From Bacteroidaceae bacterium (GTDB lineage: Bacteria > Bacteroidota > Bacteroidia > Bacteroidales > Bacteroidaceae): a stretch of DNA of 45,633 bases. A program made the translations under genes and the position numbers. Location of the stretch: NCBI GenBank assembly GCA_017650045.1, contig JAGCFP010000015.1, forward strand, positions 1-45,633. The letters are read 5' to 3'. The notes beneath the pieces were generated by a model that searched no databases, was not told the DNA's origin, and saw nothing but the letters and a program-made list of their open reading frames with translations. This document shows positions 22,799 to 31,551 of the stretch, in pieces (position 1 is the first letter of the stretch; each line of letters opens with the position of its first letter).

Positions 22799-24000
22799 AA
22801 CTGCTAAACAAAATAAAGAAGTTTTTCAATGAGAACTTGCATCTCATGTTCCATCGAGACCATATCATCGTGGTGTTGTTGGCATGGGCGATTGCAGGTT
22901 TCTGGGCAGCCTTTTTCGTTAACTTCTCTATCTTTGACCCTGTGAATCGTGCATTAAGCGATTTTAAGATGACAGACATCTACTTTGCCATTCAGCGTAT
23001 GGGGCATCAAGTAAACTGGAGTAACGACATCGTTTTGATTGATATTACCGAGCAATATAATCGTGATGAAATAGCTCATACTATTGAGCAGGTCGCTGCT
23101 TGCGAACCTAAAACGGTGATGATGGACCTTATTTTTGAGAAAGAAGGAGATGACCTTGTTGCAAATGGCGAACTAATCAGTGCCATTGACCAAGTCCCAG
23201 ATGCTGTACTCTCATGTAAACTCATCGCCTCATCCGAAAAACGCGGTGTATTCGTAGACTGTATAAAATCTTTCTTTGAAGATTTTGGTGACTATACGTG
23301 GGCATACAGCAATGTAACCAAAAAAGAAGCGAACTCTAATCTACGCGATTACACGATGTATCAAAGCTTAGATACGACCACTTATTATTCACTGGCGTAT
23401 TTGTCGGCTTGTCATTATTTAGGCAAACAGCCAAAGAAAGAGAGCAACAACCAGCGTACTATCATATATTCGGACACAGAGTTCCCTGTAGTGCATTTTG
23501 ATTCTATCATGCAAAACAAAGCACTTATAAAGAATCGTCTTGCCATCATAGGAACGATGAATGAGGAAGCAGACATGCATTTCACTCCTGTAGGGAAGAT
23601 GCCCGGAATGAAAACGCAGGCCTATGCTGCACATACTTATATGTACCATCACAATATTTCAATCATGTCGAATGCTTTATCGTGGATATTTACTGTCATA
23701 ATCTGTCTTATTGCAGCTTATTTAGGAATGCTTGCTAAATTGAAATCACCACGATTCTACATTTACTGGACGAAATTGATATATTTGATTATCTGTACTA
23801 TCATGGCATGGATAGGTTTCATTTGTTTCGTGAAATATGACTATGATATTTCATTATTGCTGCCATTATTAGGAGTAGCATTCATGGAACGAGGACGTAT
23901 CCACTATATGTGGTTTATTGACTATTGTACCATTCATCCTCAATGGAAGCGATTGTACAAGTTTGCCTCTGAATCTGTTTATTTTAAACCCCCAAAATAA
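22795..24000 (+). CDS. CHASE2-domain membrane protein
   Basis: 401-aa protein with one N-terminal TM (about 22-43), a periplasmic CHASE2-like sensor domain (about 50-285) and three TM helices near residues 293-314, 325-346 and 351-365. Only about 35 cytoplasmic residues follow. CHASE2 features seen include DIVLIDITEQY, CEPKTVMMDLIFEKEGDDLVANGELISAI (key part VMMDLIFEKE), KNRLAIIGTMNEEADMHFTPVG and MPGMKTQAYAAHTY. Most CHASE2 receptors carry a kinase or cyclase after the TM triplet; here there is no output domain. It may signal through a partner, perhaps the channel or the caspase-like protein. It overlaps the channel gene by 4 bp. Confidence 0.85.
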   Translation: MKLLNKIKKFFNENLHLMFHRDHIIVVLLAWAIAGFWAAFFVNFSIFDPVNRALSDFKMTDIYFAIQRMGHQVNWSNDIVLIDITEQYNRDEIAHTIEQVAACEPKTVMMDLIFEKEGDDLVANGELISAIDQVPDAVLSCKLIASSEKRGVFVDCIKSFFEDFGDYTWAYSNVTKKEANSNLRDYTMYQSLDTTTYYSLAYLSACHYLGKQPKKESNNQRTIIYSDTEFPVVHFDSIMQNKALIKNRLAIIGTMNEEADMHFTPVGKMPGMKTQAYAAHTYMYHHNISIMSNALSWIFTVIICLIAAYLGMLAKLKSPRFYIYWTKLIYLIICTIMAWIGFICFVKYDYDISLLLPLLGVAFMERGRIHYMWFIDYCTIHPQWKRLYKFASESVYFKPPK

Positions 24001-24014
24001 ATCCTATAAGAAGT

Positions 24015-25748
24015 ATGAAAAAGATATGTTACATTCTTTTACTGTTGATGATAGGAGTACACTCAACCAACGCTCAACAGACAGCAGATGAGTTGCTAAA
24101 GAAAGGCGATTCGCTTTATGAGCAAAAAAAATTCCAAGAGGCTGTTGATTGCTATAAGCAAGCTGCTCAACAGGGTAATGTTGAAGCTCAGTTCAATTTG
24201 GGATATGCTTTATATAATGGTGAAGGGGTGGATAAAGACTATGCTTCAGCAGCTATGTGGTTTAAACGAGCTGCAAGACAGAACTTTGCCAAAGCCCAAT
24301 ACAACCTTGCATACTGCTATATGAATGGCCGTGGAGTACCAACCGATTATGACAAGGCACTGAGATACCTCACGGATGCTGCAAATAACGGAAATCAAAA
24401 TGCTCAGCTTACCATGGCAGAATGCTATGAGAAAGGCGTGCTAACCATCCAAGACCAACGATTAAGCCAACTCTGGAAAGATAAGGCTGCTGGCAAATAT
24501 AATGGAGTCATAGAGTCTCCTGAATTGGAAGAGATTGCCCAAGCAGCTCCTTCGCCAACTACCACAGAGCCTAAGCAAGAAGACTTGGATCCAAATTCTG
24601 AAATCGTGATAGATCTTGGAGAACCAGAAGTAGCACAGAATACTCCTGCTAAACCTACAACTCCAGCACAACCAACTCAACAGGCGTCACAAGCATCATC
24701 TACAAAAGTAGTGCGCGCCACACCTCCAGAGGTAAAGATTCTTTATCCTGAAGATCAGAGTTTCTTCCATACCGAGACTATCAAACTGAAATATCAGTTA
24801 CTAGCACAAGGATTGGAAAACGAAACGAAGATAACCGTGATGGTAGATGGGCAGAAACAGCCAACTGATCGTGCTGTACGTGCTGCTAATACGATTGACG
24901 TAGACCTTCCTAATCGCGACTGCACAGTAACTATTTATGCACAGAATGAGAATGGAAACAGTGAACCTACCTCTATTCGTCTCATTAGAGAAAGTCTACC
25001 AACACAACTGCCAAGGCTTTTTGCTATTTGTTTAGGCGTAGGTGACTATAACGACCCTCAATTACCGAAACTTAAATACACGACTAAGGATGCTCAAGAT
25101 TTTGCAAATGCTCTTATGACCAAGAAAGGTTTGCCATATCAAGAGGTACAAGTTAAAGTACTCACAGATCAAGAGTGTACCCGTGATGACTTCTTTGAAG
25201 CCATGGAATGGTTGAAACAAGAAGCCTCGCCTAATGATATTTGTGTATTTTTCTATGCAGGCCACGGTTTCCGGGATGAAAAAGACCGTTTCTATTTCAT
25301 GAACTACGGTAGTAGCACAAGCAAACTATACAATTGTTTCAGTAGTAATGATTTTAGAACTGCCTGCGAAGACATCAACAGCAAGTTCATTGTATTAGTG
25401 GACGCTTGCTATTCAGGAGCGTTAATGGGAGGCGATCGTTCTGCTGCTACTTCACACTTCGTTGAACAATTACGTCGTACTAAGAATGGTATGGTGATGT
25501 ACGCCTCTAGTGCCAGCGATACCAAATCAAAAGAGAATGAAGAGTGGAAAAACGGAGCTTTCACTAAGGCACTTTGTGAGGCATTTAACGGTGCTGCACG
25601 TACGCCTGAAGATGAAGGTCTCTCTACACAACAACTTGACCAATTTCTCTATAAAGAAGTACGAAAACTGACTGATTTTAAACAAACTCCAATATTTATG
25701 AACCCAAATGGAATGGAACCATTTTACATCTTTACATATGAAAAATAA
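24015..25748 (+). CDS. Exported Sel1-repeat caspase-like protease (peptidase C14 family)
   Basis: 577-aa secreted protein. The signal peptide ends near residue 20 (STNAQQ). Sel1/TPR-like repeats span about 23-160 (AQFNLGYALYNGEGVDKDYASAAMW, AQYNLAYCYMNGRGV). A Pro/Thr/Gln-rich linker covers 175-235 and a beta-sandwich-like segment 238-325. A caspase-fold domain covers about 333-577. The catalytic His is His417 in FFYAGHG and the nucleophile Cys465 in VDACYSG, so the dyad is intact. Homologues are metacaspase/orthocaspase-like proteases, often Arg/Lys-specific and Ca-activated, but specificity is not readable here. The export signal places a caspase outside the cytoplasm. It starts 14 bp after CHASE2 and its end overlaps the next gene by 11 bp. 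Confidence 0.9.
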   Translation: MKKICYILLLLMIGVHSTNAQQTADELLKKGDSLYEQKKFQEAVDCYKQAAQQGNVEAQFNLGYALYNGEGVDKDYASAAMWFKRAARQNFAKAQYNLAYCYMNGRGVPTDYDKALRYLTDAANNGNQNAQLTMAECYEKGVLTIQDQRLSQLWKDKAAGKYNGVIESPELEEIAQAAPSPTTTEPKQEDLDPNSEIVIDLGEPEVAQNTPAKPTTPAQPTQQASQASSTKVVRATPPEVKILYPEDQSFFHTETIKLKYQLLAQGLENETKITVMVDGQKQPTDRAVRAANTIDVDLPNRDCTVTIYAQNENGNSEPTSIRLIRESLPTQLPRLFAICLGVGDYNDPQLPKLKYTTKDAQDFANALMTKKGLPYQEVQVKVLTDQECTRDDFFEAMEWLKQEASPNDICVFFYAGHGFRDEKDRFYFMNYGSSTSKLYNCFSSNDFRTACEDINSKFIVLVDACYSGALMGGDRSAATSHFVEQLRRTKNGMVMYASSASDTKSKENEEWKNGAFTKALCEAFNGAARTPEDEGLSTQQLDQFLYKEVRKLTDFKQTPIFMNPNGMEPFYIFTYEK

Positions 25749-26649
25749 GAATACCAATTTGAAAAGATGGCTTATGGCCTTGATGTTGGCTTTACCTTTA
25801 TGTGTATTCGCTGACGATTATTTAGTATATTCAGTTGTTGGAAGTGCAAAACTCTCACAAGGAGGCAAGGAGGTTGGTTTGCAACCAAGCCAGAGTCTCA
25901 CTTCCAATTCAAGACTGATTATAGGTGACGAAAGTGCTGTAACAGTACTAGATGAAACTAACAGTAAGATGTATTCTTTTACAAAAGTAGGGAGCTCTAC
26001 TGTTAGTGAACTTGTTGCTTCTGCAAATGAACCAAAGAGTCTTTCGAAGCAGTACCTCAGTTACATGGTTAAACAGATCTTCTCTAAGGAAAGCAAGAAT
26101 CTGTCACACCCAAATACCTACATGCAGTCAACTGCCACTTCATATCGTGCTACTTCAACTGACTCATTGCTGTTGAATAAGATCAGCAATATGTTCCCAA
26201 GTGGCGTTCCTGTAGAAAGCAGTGTTATTCAACCACAACAACTTGTCAGTTCCGATCTTGACGTGCGATTTGAATTGATTAACGCGACAACAGGACTCCC
26301 TATTAATCGCGAAGTGGACGTTAATACCAGTTGCTACATCCGTGTAACAAATGACACACAGGAGCCTCTGTATGTTAATGTCTTAGACATAGATACTGCT
26401 GGTAATAAATACCTCGTTCTTCCTGTTGATGAGGCAGCTATATGCGCACACCTATTAGTACCAGCACGCAGTACTGTGTCTTTCAAATCAGAACCTTTTG
26501 AGTTTACTGAACCAAAATCAAAAGAAACCTTTTTGCTTATAGCTACTGAAGAACCCGTAGATTTCAGTATACTGATGAGTCCTATTCAGGGAAATGGAGG
26601 AAAAGAACTGAAATCGGGCATTTATCGTTTGTTCTACGAAACCAAATAA
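25738..26649 (+). CDS. Exported DUF4384-like protein next to caspase
   Basis: 303-aa exported protein from the chosen start MKNKNTNLKRWLMALMLALP, which gives a clean signal peptide (cut near VFADD). An earlier in-frame Met at 25708 would bury the signal and is rejected. Residues 25-85 (YLVYSVVGSAKLSQGGKEVGLQPSQSLT) look like a FecR-like or SH3-like beta domain. The C-terminal half contains INREVDVNTSCYIRVTNDTQ and PLYVNVLDIDTAGNKYLVLP (overlapping description), the pattern I associate with DUF4384, a domain often next to or fused with bacterial caspases. It overlaps the caspase gene by 11 bp, pointing to joint function. Confidence 0.75.
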   Translation: MKNKNTNLKRWLMALMLALPLCVFADDYLVYSVVGSAKLSQGGKEVGLQPSQSLTSNSRLIIGDESAVTVLDETNSKMYSFTKVGSSTVSELVASANEPKSLSKQYLSYMVKQIFSKESKNLSHPNTYMQSTATSYRATSTDSLLLNKISNMFPSGVPVESSVIQPQQLVSSDLDVRFELINATTGLPINREVDVNTSCYIRVTNDTQEPLYVNVLDIDTAGNKYLVLPVDEAAICAHLLVPARSTVSFKSEPFEFTEPKSKETFLLIATEEPVDFSILMSPIQGNGGKELKSGIYRLFYETK

Positions 26650-26662
26650 ATAGAAATCGGTC

Positions 26663-27346
26663 ATGAGTAAGAAGATCTTCATATACTTTTGTGCAGTACT
26701 CATCCTGAGCACTGGTACTATCTTTGCACAAGAACGTGACAAGAAGGTTGCTGACGATCTGCTTTATGAACAACTTTGTGCTAATAATACGACGGAAAAT
26801 TTTCATGCACCATTCAAAGTATCAGCGCAAAAACTGAAAAACACAAAGGAAAAAGGCATCTTCCTACTACAAGGTGATACCTTTCAAATTCGTTCGCTTT
26901 CTACCGATTGTTATGTACGTAAACAAAATGGCGAGTATGTTCCGATTTTTGATGCTAAATATCCGATGGAATCATTTATTTCTTTGCTACTGAATCGCGT
27001 AAATAAAAATAATCTGATAATTAGCATTAATCAGCATCTTTATGGGGGGGCCAAAAAAGTACCACCAATGCCTATGCAAAACATTTATGACTTGCTATCA
27101 CGTAATATGGATGCATATTGTAGTGTGACTGAAACCAATAAAGAGCATCTGAAAGCTTTACTTGTCTTTCATCACCAGAAAATAGACTTCATCCACATGT
27201 TTATAATTACCATTCCTACCAACCAATTATTTAAAAATGGGGGTATGGTTACTGCAGAACTATATGGCAATATTCCGCAGAAGAATGTAAAATCTCTCTT
27301 TTCTAATTATAAACAAGCAGATGCACAATATCCTGTTGAATACTAA
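26663..27346 (+). CDS. Exported protein of unknown function in caspase operon
   Basis: 227-aa protein with a signal peptide (KKIFIYFCAVLILSTGTIFAQ). I do not recognise a family. The middle contains LLQGDTFQIRSLSTDCYVRKQNGEY and SFISLLLNRVNKNNLIISINQHLYGG (key parts), and the end is VTAELYGNIPQKNVKSLFSNY. A run of seven G at 27044-27050, followed closely by six A, lies in its coding sequence, an unusual homopolymer for this AT-rich gene that could allow slippage. It lies 13 bp after the DUF4384-like gene and 18 bp before the next gene. Confidence 0.75.
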   Translation: MSKKIFIYFCAVLILSTGTIFAQERDKKVADDLLYEQLCANNTTENFHAPFKVSAQKLKNTKEKGIFLLQGDTFQIRSLSTDCYVRKQNGEYVPIFDAKYPMESFISLLLNRVNKNNLIISINQHLYGGAKKVPPMPMQNIYDLLSRNMDAYCSVTETNKEHLKALLVFHHQKIDFIHMFIITIPTNQLFKNGGMVTAELYGNIPQKNVKSLFSNYKQADAQYPVEY

Positions 27347-27364
27347 TTAAAATATAATGATAAA

Positions 27365-28360
27365 ATGAAAACTTTTAGACTTAAACAATTGATAATAGTA
27401 TGGCTTCTGGCAATCGTTGGCATGCCTGTCTTTGCTGATGGTCCTACCTTCAAAATAGCAGATGGGGCTGTTGATGCTGTCGTCAAGGAACACATGGAGA
27501 CGAATGTCAATGCAATGATAGCGTTATTCAAGCAGGCAGCAGATGACCAACAAGAAAAGATAAAATTGCCAAAAGAGAATTTTACTCAACAGGCCATTGA
27601 TGATATCCAAGACATGTGGAAAGCCAGCGCTATGAGCTGCCCGCCAATGGATATCAGGAGTCGATGCTTAAGAACCTCTTCTGGCTATCAGGTTCGTGGA
27701 ATTCCTATAGATCTTGTAGAAGCAGATCCAGAAGAATCTCGCCAAGAGTTAACTATTGATTTCACTTCTGATGGTAAAATCAGCGGTGTATCTATCTCTA
27801 TAGACTTACATCGGTACGAAGAAATCATGGCAGAGAAATCTAGTGATCTGGATTATGAACGTCGTCAGATTATTGTTGACTTTGTAGAGAATTTCCGTAC
27901 TGCATACAATCGTAAAGATTTACCACTGCTCACCAGTGTTTATTCTGACAAGGCTTTGATTATTACTGGTCGTGTAATTAAAGAAAAGCCAAACAGCGAA
28001 CTTGATCGCCTGACTCTTAATAACAATAAGGTGGTATATACCAAACAAACAAAGCAGGAGTATCTCACTAATCTGGCACGTGTATTTAGAAACACTAAAT
28101 ATATCAACGTGAAGTTTGATGAGATTGAGGTTGTTCAACATCCTAAATACGATGATATATATGGTGTGACACTGAAACAAGATTGGCATACCGATCGCTA
28201 TAGTGATGAAGGCTATCTTTTCTTAATGATTGACTTCAGAGATGAAAATAATCCTTTAATTCAAGTTCGTACTTGGCAACCATACAAGAGTTCCGATGGT
28301 CAAGTGGTTACCAAACGTGAAGATGTTTACCATTTAGGATCTTTCAGAATTGTAAGATAA
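27365..28360 (+). CDS. Exported protein with possible NTF2/SnoaL-like domain
   Basis: 331-aa protein with a signal peptide ending near VFADG. The C-terminal region (from RRQIIVDFVENFRTAYNRKD, about residue 160) resembles an NTF2-like fold: a helix bearing the AYNRKDLPLLTSVYSDKALII pattern, then strands ending in LFLMIDFRDENNPLIQVRTWQP (key parts). The N-terminal 140 residues are unassigned and include a Cys pair (MSCPPMDIRSRC). It is the last gene of the operon; the terminator at 28381-28406 follows. It probably binds a small ligand or a partner rather than being an enzyme, which is inference. Confidence 0.75.
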   Translation: MKTFRLKQLIIVWLLAIVGMPVFADGPTFKIADGAVDAVVKEHMETNVNAMIALFKQAADDQQEKIKLPKENFTQQAIDDIQDMWKASAMSCPPMDIRSRCLRTSSGYQVRGIPIDLVEADPEESRQELTIDFTSDGKISGVSISIDLHRYEEIMAEKSSDLDYERRQIIVDFVENFRTAYNRKDLPLLTSVYSDKALIITGRVIKEKPNSELDRLTLNNNKVVYTKQTKQEYLTNLARVFRNTKYINVKFDEIEVVQHPKYDDIYGVTLKQDWHTDRYSDEGYLFLMIDFRDENNPLIQVRTWQPYKSSDGQVVTKREDVYHLGSFRIVR

Positions 28361-28380
28361 CGATAGTATTATAATAGAAA

Positions 28381-28412
28381 AGTGGGGATGGCTAACCATC
28401 CCCACTTCTTTT
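28381..28412. terminator. Strong bidirectional terminator
   Basis: Arms AGTGGGGATGG (28381-28391) and CCATCCCCACT (28396-28406) surround the loop CTAA, followed by TCTTTTTT. It separates the caspase operon from the convergent pilus operon. Confidence 0.9.
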
Positions 28413-28430
28413 TTATAAAATAGACGAATG

Positions 28431-29801
28431 TTAGAAAGCAAAACCTATACCGAAGCTTACTACACTCTTGCCCATGAAATCCTGCAATGCATTATTCAAA
28501 GCAAAGCGATAATGGTAGCTTGCGCGCACAGCGAAATAACTATATTTAAAGGCCAAACCAACTTCAGGAGTGATGGCGATAGCTGCATTGAGTTTCTGAC
28601 CATCATCCTTCTGTATATCAAGAATGTCAGCCTCTGGAGTAGGATAACCATGCTTGTCAGGATGTGAGTTCTTATCTATCTTTGCATAGTCACCATAATA
28701 ACCCTTAACTGTCACACCAGGACCAAAAGTTGCCCAAACAGGGAGTTTACCAATACGTTTAGTCCAACCAATGCCAAAGTTAGCTTCAGGATGATCTGGT
28801 ATAGCATTAGAGTTGTTGCTCTGCATAGCACTCAGAAGCTTTGAGTTGATATTCAAATGAATGAAAATACCACCCTTGGTATTATTATAACGACCGTAAT
28901 GAATACCTATAGGAGCATCATCCATCCACTCATACATAATCACACTGGCATGTTCTTCCTTAGCAGTAAGATAATTACCAATACTATTCAGTCGTTCTGT
29001 AGCCGTCTTAGCTTGTTCACAACCATTATCCACTACGCGCTGATACAAGGTACGAGCCTTCTCATAAAGCTTGTTGTCGAAATATGCCTCAGCTTGCTTA
29101 AATGCCACAGCGCATTCAGAGGTGAATTGTTCTTGACATTCGCGTAGTTTTGAGGTAGCATAAGCATCATAGGAGTTGATACGCACTATATTAGAGAAGA
29201 CCTCTGCTGCTGCGGAGTAGTCAAGCATACGATATAAAATATCAGCATCTTCACGAAGCTTAATAAGCGAATCCACTTTAATAATGTTCAAGTTATTCTC
29301 AAGCGTATCACAATCAGAACATTGTTTAGCTACATTGAATTGATTAAGTGCCTCTTGATAGTTAGCATTCTGTATTTCCCTCACACCCATGTTTCGATGC
29401 GTACGGTAGCAACCCTGATCCACCAAGGAGTTTGGATCAGAAATCTTGAATGTACGCAATTGCTTAGGCTCCAAATCCAAAGGCAGTTCTACAGGATTAT
29501 AACCAGGTGCGGAAATAGTGATGACACGACCACGATAGCGAGGACCAGCAGGAAACTCAATGAAGTAAATGGAGTCTGTACCTTGAATCTCCGTACTAAA
29601 TAAGTCTACACTCTTATCCATAGTGGAAGAGAAACTCAGTGGGATAGTATGGTTACAACGAATCTCCACAGCTGCCTGGTCGCCCGAACTAGAATATACG
29701 GCATTGGCTTGCGAGAGGTCTTCCACCTCAAGCACCCCTTGTGCTCTTGCCATAAATGCAATGGCACCAAGAATCAGTGTAAGTAATATTTTCCTATACA
29801 T
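28431..29801 (-). CDS. Exported PEGA-like/TPR protein with putative C-terminal beta-barrel
   Basis: 456-aa exported protein with a signal peptide ending near MARAQG. Residues 60-125 have PEGA-like strands (GPRYRGRVITISAPGYNPVELPLDL, key part VITISAPGYNPVELP). Residues 130-290 carry TPR-like helices (YQEALNQFNVAKQC, YSAAAEVFSNIVRIN, LYEKARTLYQRVVDNGC). The last 160 residues alternate as amphipathic strands (FGIGWTKRIGKLPVWATFG, YSYFAVRASYHYRF) and end in Phe (FGIGFAF), typical of outer-membrane barrels. I infer an outer-membrane scaffold. It starts 33 bp after the last fimbrillin on the same strand, so it may be the tail of the pilus operon; independent transcription is possible. Confidence 0.7.
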   Translation of the reverse strand: MYRKILLTLILGAIAFMARAQGVLEVEDLSQANAVYSSSGDQAAVEIRCNHTIPLSFSSTMDKSVDLFSTEIQGTDSIYFIEFPAGPRYRGRVITISAPGYNPVELPLDLEPKQLRTFKISDPNSLVDQGCYRTHRNMGVREIQNANYQEALNQFNVAKQCSDCDTLENNLNIIKVDSLIKLREDADILYRMLDYSAAAEVFSNIVRINSYDAYATSKLRECQEQFTSECAVAFKQAEAYFDNKLYEKARTLYQRVVDNGCEQAKTATERLNSIGNYLTAKEEHASVIMYEWMDDAPIGIHYGRYNNTKGGIFIHLNINSKLLSAMQSNNSNAIPDHPEANFGIGWTKRIGKLPVWATFGPGVTVKGYYGDYAKIDKNSHPDKHGYPTPEADILDIQKDDGQKLNAAIAITPEVGLAFKYSYFAVRASYHYRFALNNALQDFMGKSVVSFGIGFAF

Positions 29802-29834
29802 ATATCTAATTTTATAGTTTCGTTTCTTCTATTA

Positions 29835-30602
29835 TTAAACACCACTAGAATATTTAGTATAGTTAGTATACTTTCCTTTGGCTACTCTAATGGAAGTTGG
29901 TGCTTGTTGATCATCTATACCTAAATACACATCAACAGGATTATCTGGATGAACAATTAAGTAATAAGAATCTGGCATCATATAAGGTAAGATACTCCCT
30001 ACATTAAAAATAGTACTACTATCAGCTCCAGATAAAGGCTCACCTGTTTCTAAAACTACATTGAAAATAGCAAGTCCCATTTCATGATCCATCTTAAAAG
30101 ATACTGTACCTGTACTTGAATCATAAGTTCCTAAAGAGGTCATCAAGTCACTCGCCATATAATTCTCTAATGTACTCTGGTCAGTCTGGGGAACAAAGTC
30201 ACTTATATAGTTACTAAAAAATTCTGTAGCAGTAGATGCTGATAGAATCAATTTCGATGTATCAAGGTCATAATTATATGGATAGTATGCGAAATACTTA
30301 TAGTTATCAAATTTAGGATTACAAGGAATAAAAGCAAACCATTCATTTCCATCATAGGAACAAGGTTCGTGATAAAGAATATTATTTGCATCAACTACGA
30401 TAATCCCAATTTCATCTCCTTCAGTGAAAGTAGTGTTCAGACCATCCAAAGTAGCTCTAGTCATGATCCCCCCCTGATCTACTTTGATAGAAAGCATGCG
30501 ACTAGCCTGCACTTCTACTTCTTGTTCTTGAGTACAAGCACAAAAGGAAAACAACGTCAAAATGACTACTGCTATGATAGAATTTACTTTCATCTGTTCC
30601 AA
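29835..30602 (-). CDS. Fimbrillin family lipoprotein (fourth of four)
   Basis: 255-aa type V pilin-like lipoprotein with a lipobox ending at Cys23 (FSFCAC). It carries the fimbrillin N-terminal pattern: a short strand, then GIMTRATLDGLNTTFTEGDEIGI. An Arg near residue 50 could be the protease cleavage site before strand-exchange assembly. The rest is beta-rich (YYPYNYDLDTSKLIL, MGLAIFNVVL). It is shorter than its neighbours. Seven consecutive G on the coding strand (30468-30474) lie just before the TR motif. It starts 2 bp after the preceding fimbrillin stop. A second Met at residue 4 is an alternative start. Confidence 0.75.
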   Translation of the reverse strand: MEQMKVNSIIAVVILTLFSFCACTQEQEVEVQASRMLSIKVDQGGIMTRATLDGLNTTFTEGDEIGIIVVDANNILYHEPCSYDGNEWFAFIPCNPKFDNYKYFAYYPYNYDLDTSKLILSASTATEFFSNYISDFVPQTDQSTLENYMASDLMTSLGTYDSSTGTVSFKMDHEMGLAIFNVVLETGEPLSGADSSTIFNVGSILPYMMPDSYYLIVHPDNPVDVYLGIDDQQAPTSIRVAKGKYTNYTKYSSGV

Positions 30603-30604
30603 AA

Positions 30605-31543
30605 TTAATTATTAGGACTCCAAGGCGTCACAGAATTATTAGTGCCACCATCATCAGTACCCACTGTTACATCAAGAAAATCATTATAAACCGTAATCCT
30701 ATATGTATAGGTACGACCTGATTGCAAATTTGCTTCACCATATGAAGGTATAAAATAATACAAACCCATATCTGAGATTGCATCTATACCAATAAATCGA
30801 GTTCCACTATAATCATTAGGTATCAACAAAGCAGAGAATGCAGCATCGTAGCCATCTTCTGCTGTCGCATCATGAAACATTGTAATACCACCATATTCTG
30901 GGTAATTGGTAAAATTATTCCATGTACCATAATTTGCATTACCTGTGGGAGCGCTAAAATCTGCAGTAAGAGGGACGATGTCAATAGAGTTCCCTTCTTC
31001 ATCATAATCTGATCCTAAATTTACAGAAATATCATCAAGCTCAACAGTTGTTTTGAATTTCAACTGCACAATGACCCTTGCCAACTGATGATAGAAAGTA
31101 AGATGAGTATTCGATGGTGTCAATGTTCCCTTGGCATAAAGCAGATCATGCCTAGTATACCCAACATTCTCAGGACTTTGATCTTTAGGAATAGTAATTC
31201 CCGTCAAAGGCTCTGCCTCAACGAATCCACCTAACGACCAAGCCGTTACTTCAACACTATCAAAATCTGGAGACCATCTGAAAGGATCACTATTACCAAA
31301 AGTCGTTAATTCCCCTGTTTCAGCATCTTTAATGTAATATATCTTTATCTCATCTCCTATTTTCACAGCAACCTCATCACCAACACTCCATTGGTTATCA
31401 ACAGTAGAACGTGTCATAGGCATATCAGCATAGAGGACAAGGGGTTGTCCTCCTAAAGCTGACATGTCATCCTCACTACTGCAAGCCAACAAAGCAACTG
31501 CTGCAAATAGTAAAGTAATATGTATGAAAAATCTACTGTTCAT
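30605..31543 (-). CDS. Fimbrillin family lipoprotein (third of four)
   Basis: 312-aa lipoprotein with a lipobox at Cys21 (VALLACSS). It has MPMTRSTVDNQWSVGDEVAV, the fimbrillin pattern with a possible Arg cleavage site, then repeated beta strands. A conserved middle includes RHDLLYAKGTLTPSNTHLTFYHQLARVIVQL (key part LTFYHQLARVIVQL), which matches the fimbrillin-A-associated core. The tail SGRTYTYRITVYND precedes a final strand. It could be a stalk subunit or a minor tip/accessory pilin; which one cannot be told. Packed 8 bp after the upstream fimbrillin. Confidence 0.85.
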   Translation of the reverse strand: MNSRFFIHITLLFAAVALLACSSEDDMSALGGQPLVLYADMPMTRSTVDNQWSVGDEVAVKIGDEIKIYYIKDAETGELTTFGNSDPFRWSPDFDSVEVTAWSLGGFVEAEPLTGITIPKDQSPENVGYTRHDLLYAKGTLTPSNTHLTFYHQLARVIVQLKFKTTVELDDISVNLGSDYDEEGNSIDIVPLTADFSAPTGNANYGTWNNFTNYPEYGGITMFHDATAEDGYDAAFSALLIPNDYSGTRFIGIDAISDMGLYYFIPSYGEANLQSGRTYTYRITVYNDFLDVTVGTDDGGTNNSVTPWSPNN

Positions 31544-31551
31544 ATAGCCTT

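Noticed and set aside
25708-25737. Longer start of the DUF4384-like gene at 25708
   Set aside because: It would place ten residues before a standard signal peptide; ATG 25738 gives the normal form.
22010-28360. Known CBASS, Thoeris or gasdermin-type defence system
   Set aside because: No cyclase, TIR, SAVED or gasdermin-like gene is present, and all components are membrane or exported; the caspase has an export signal.
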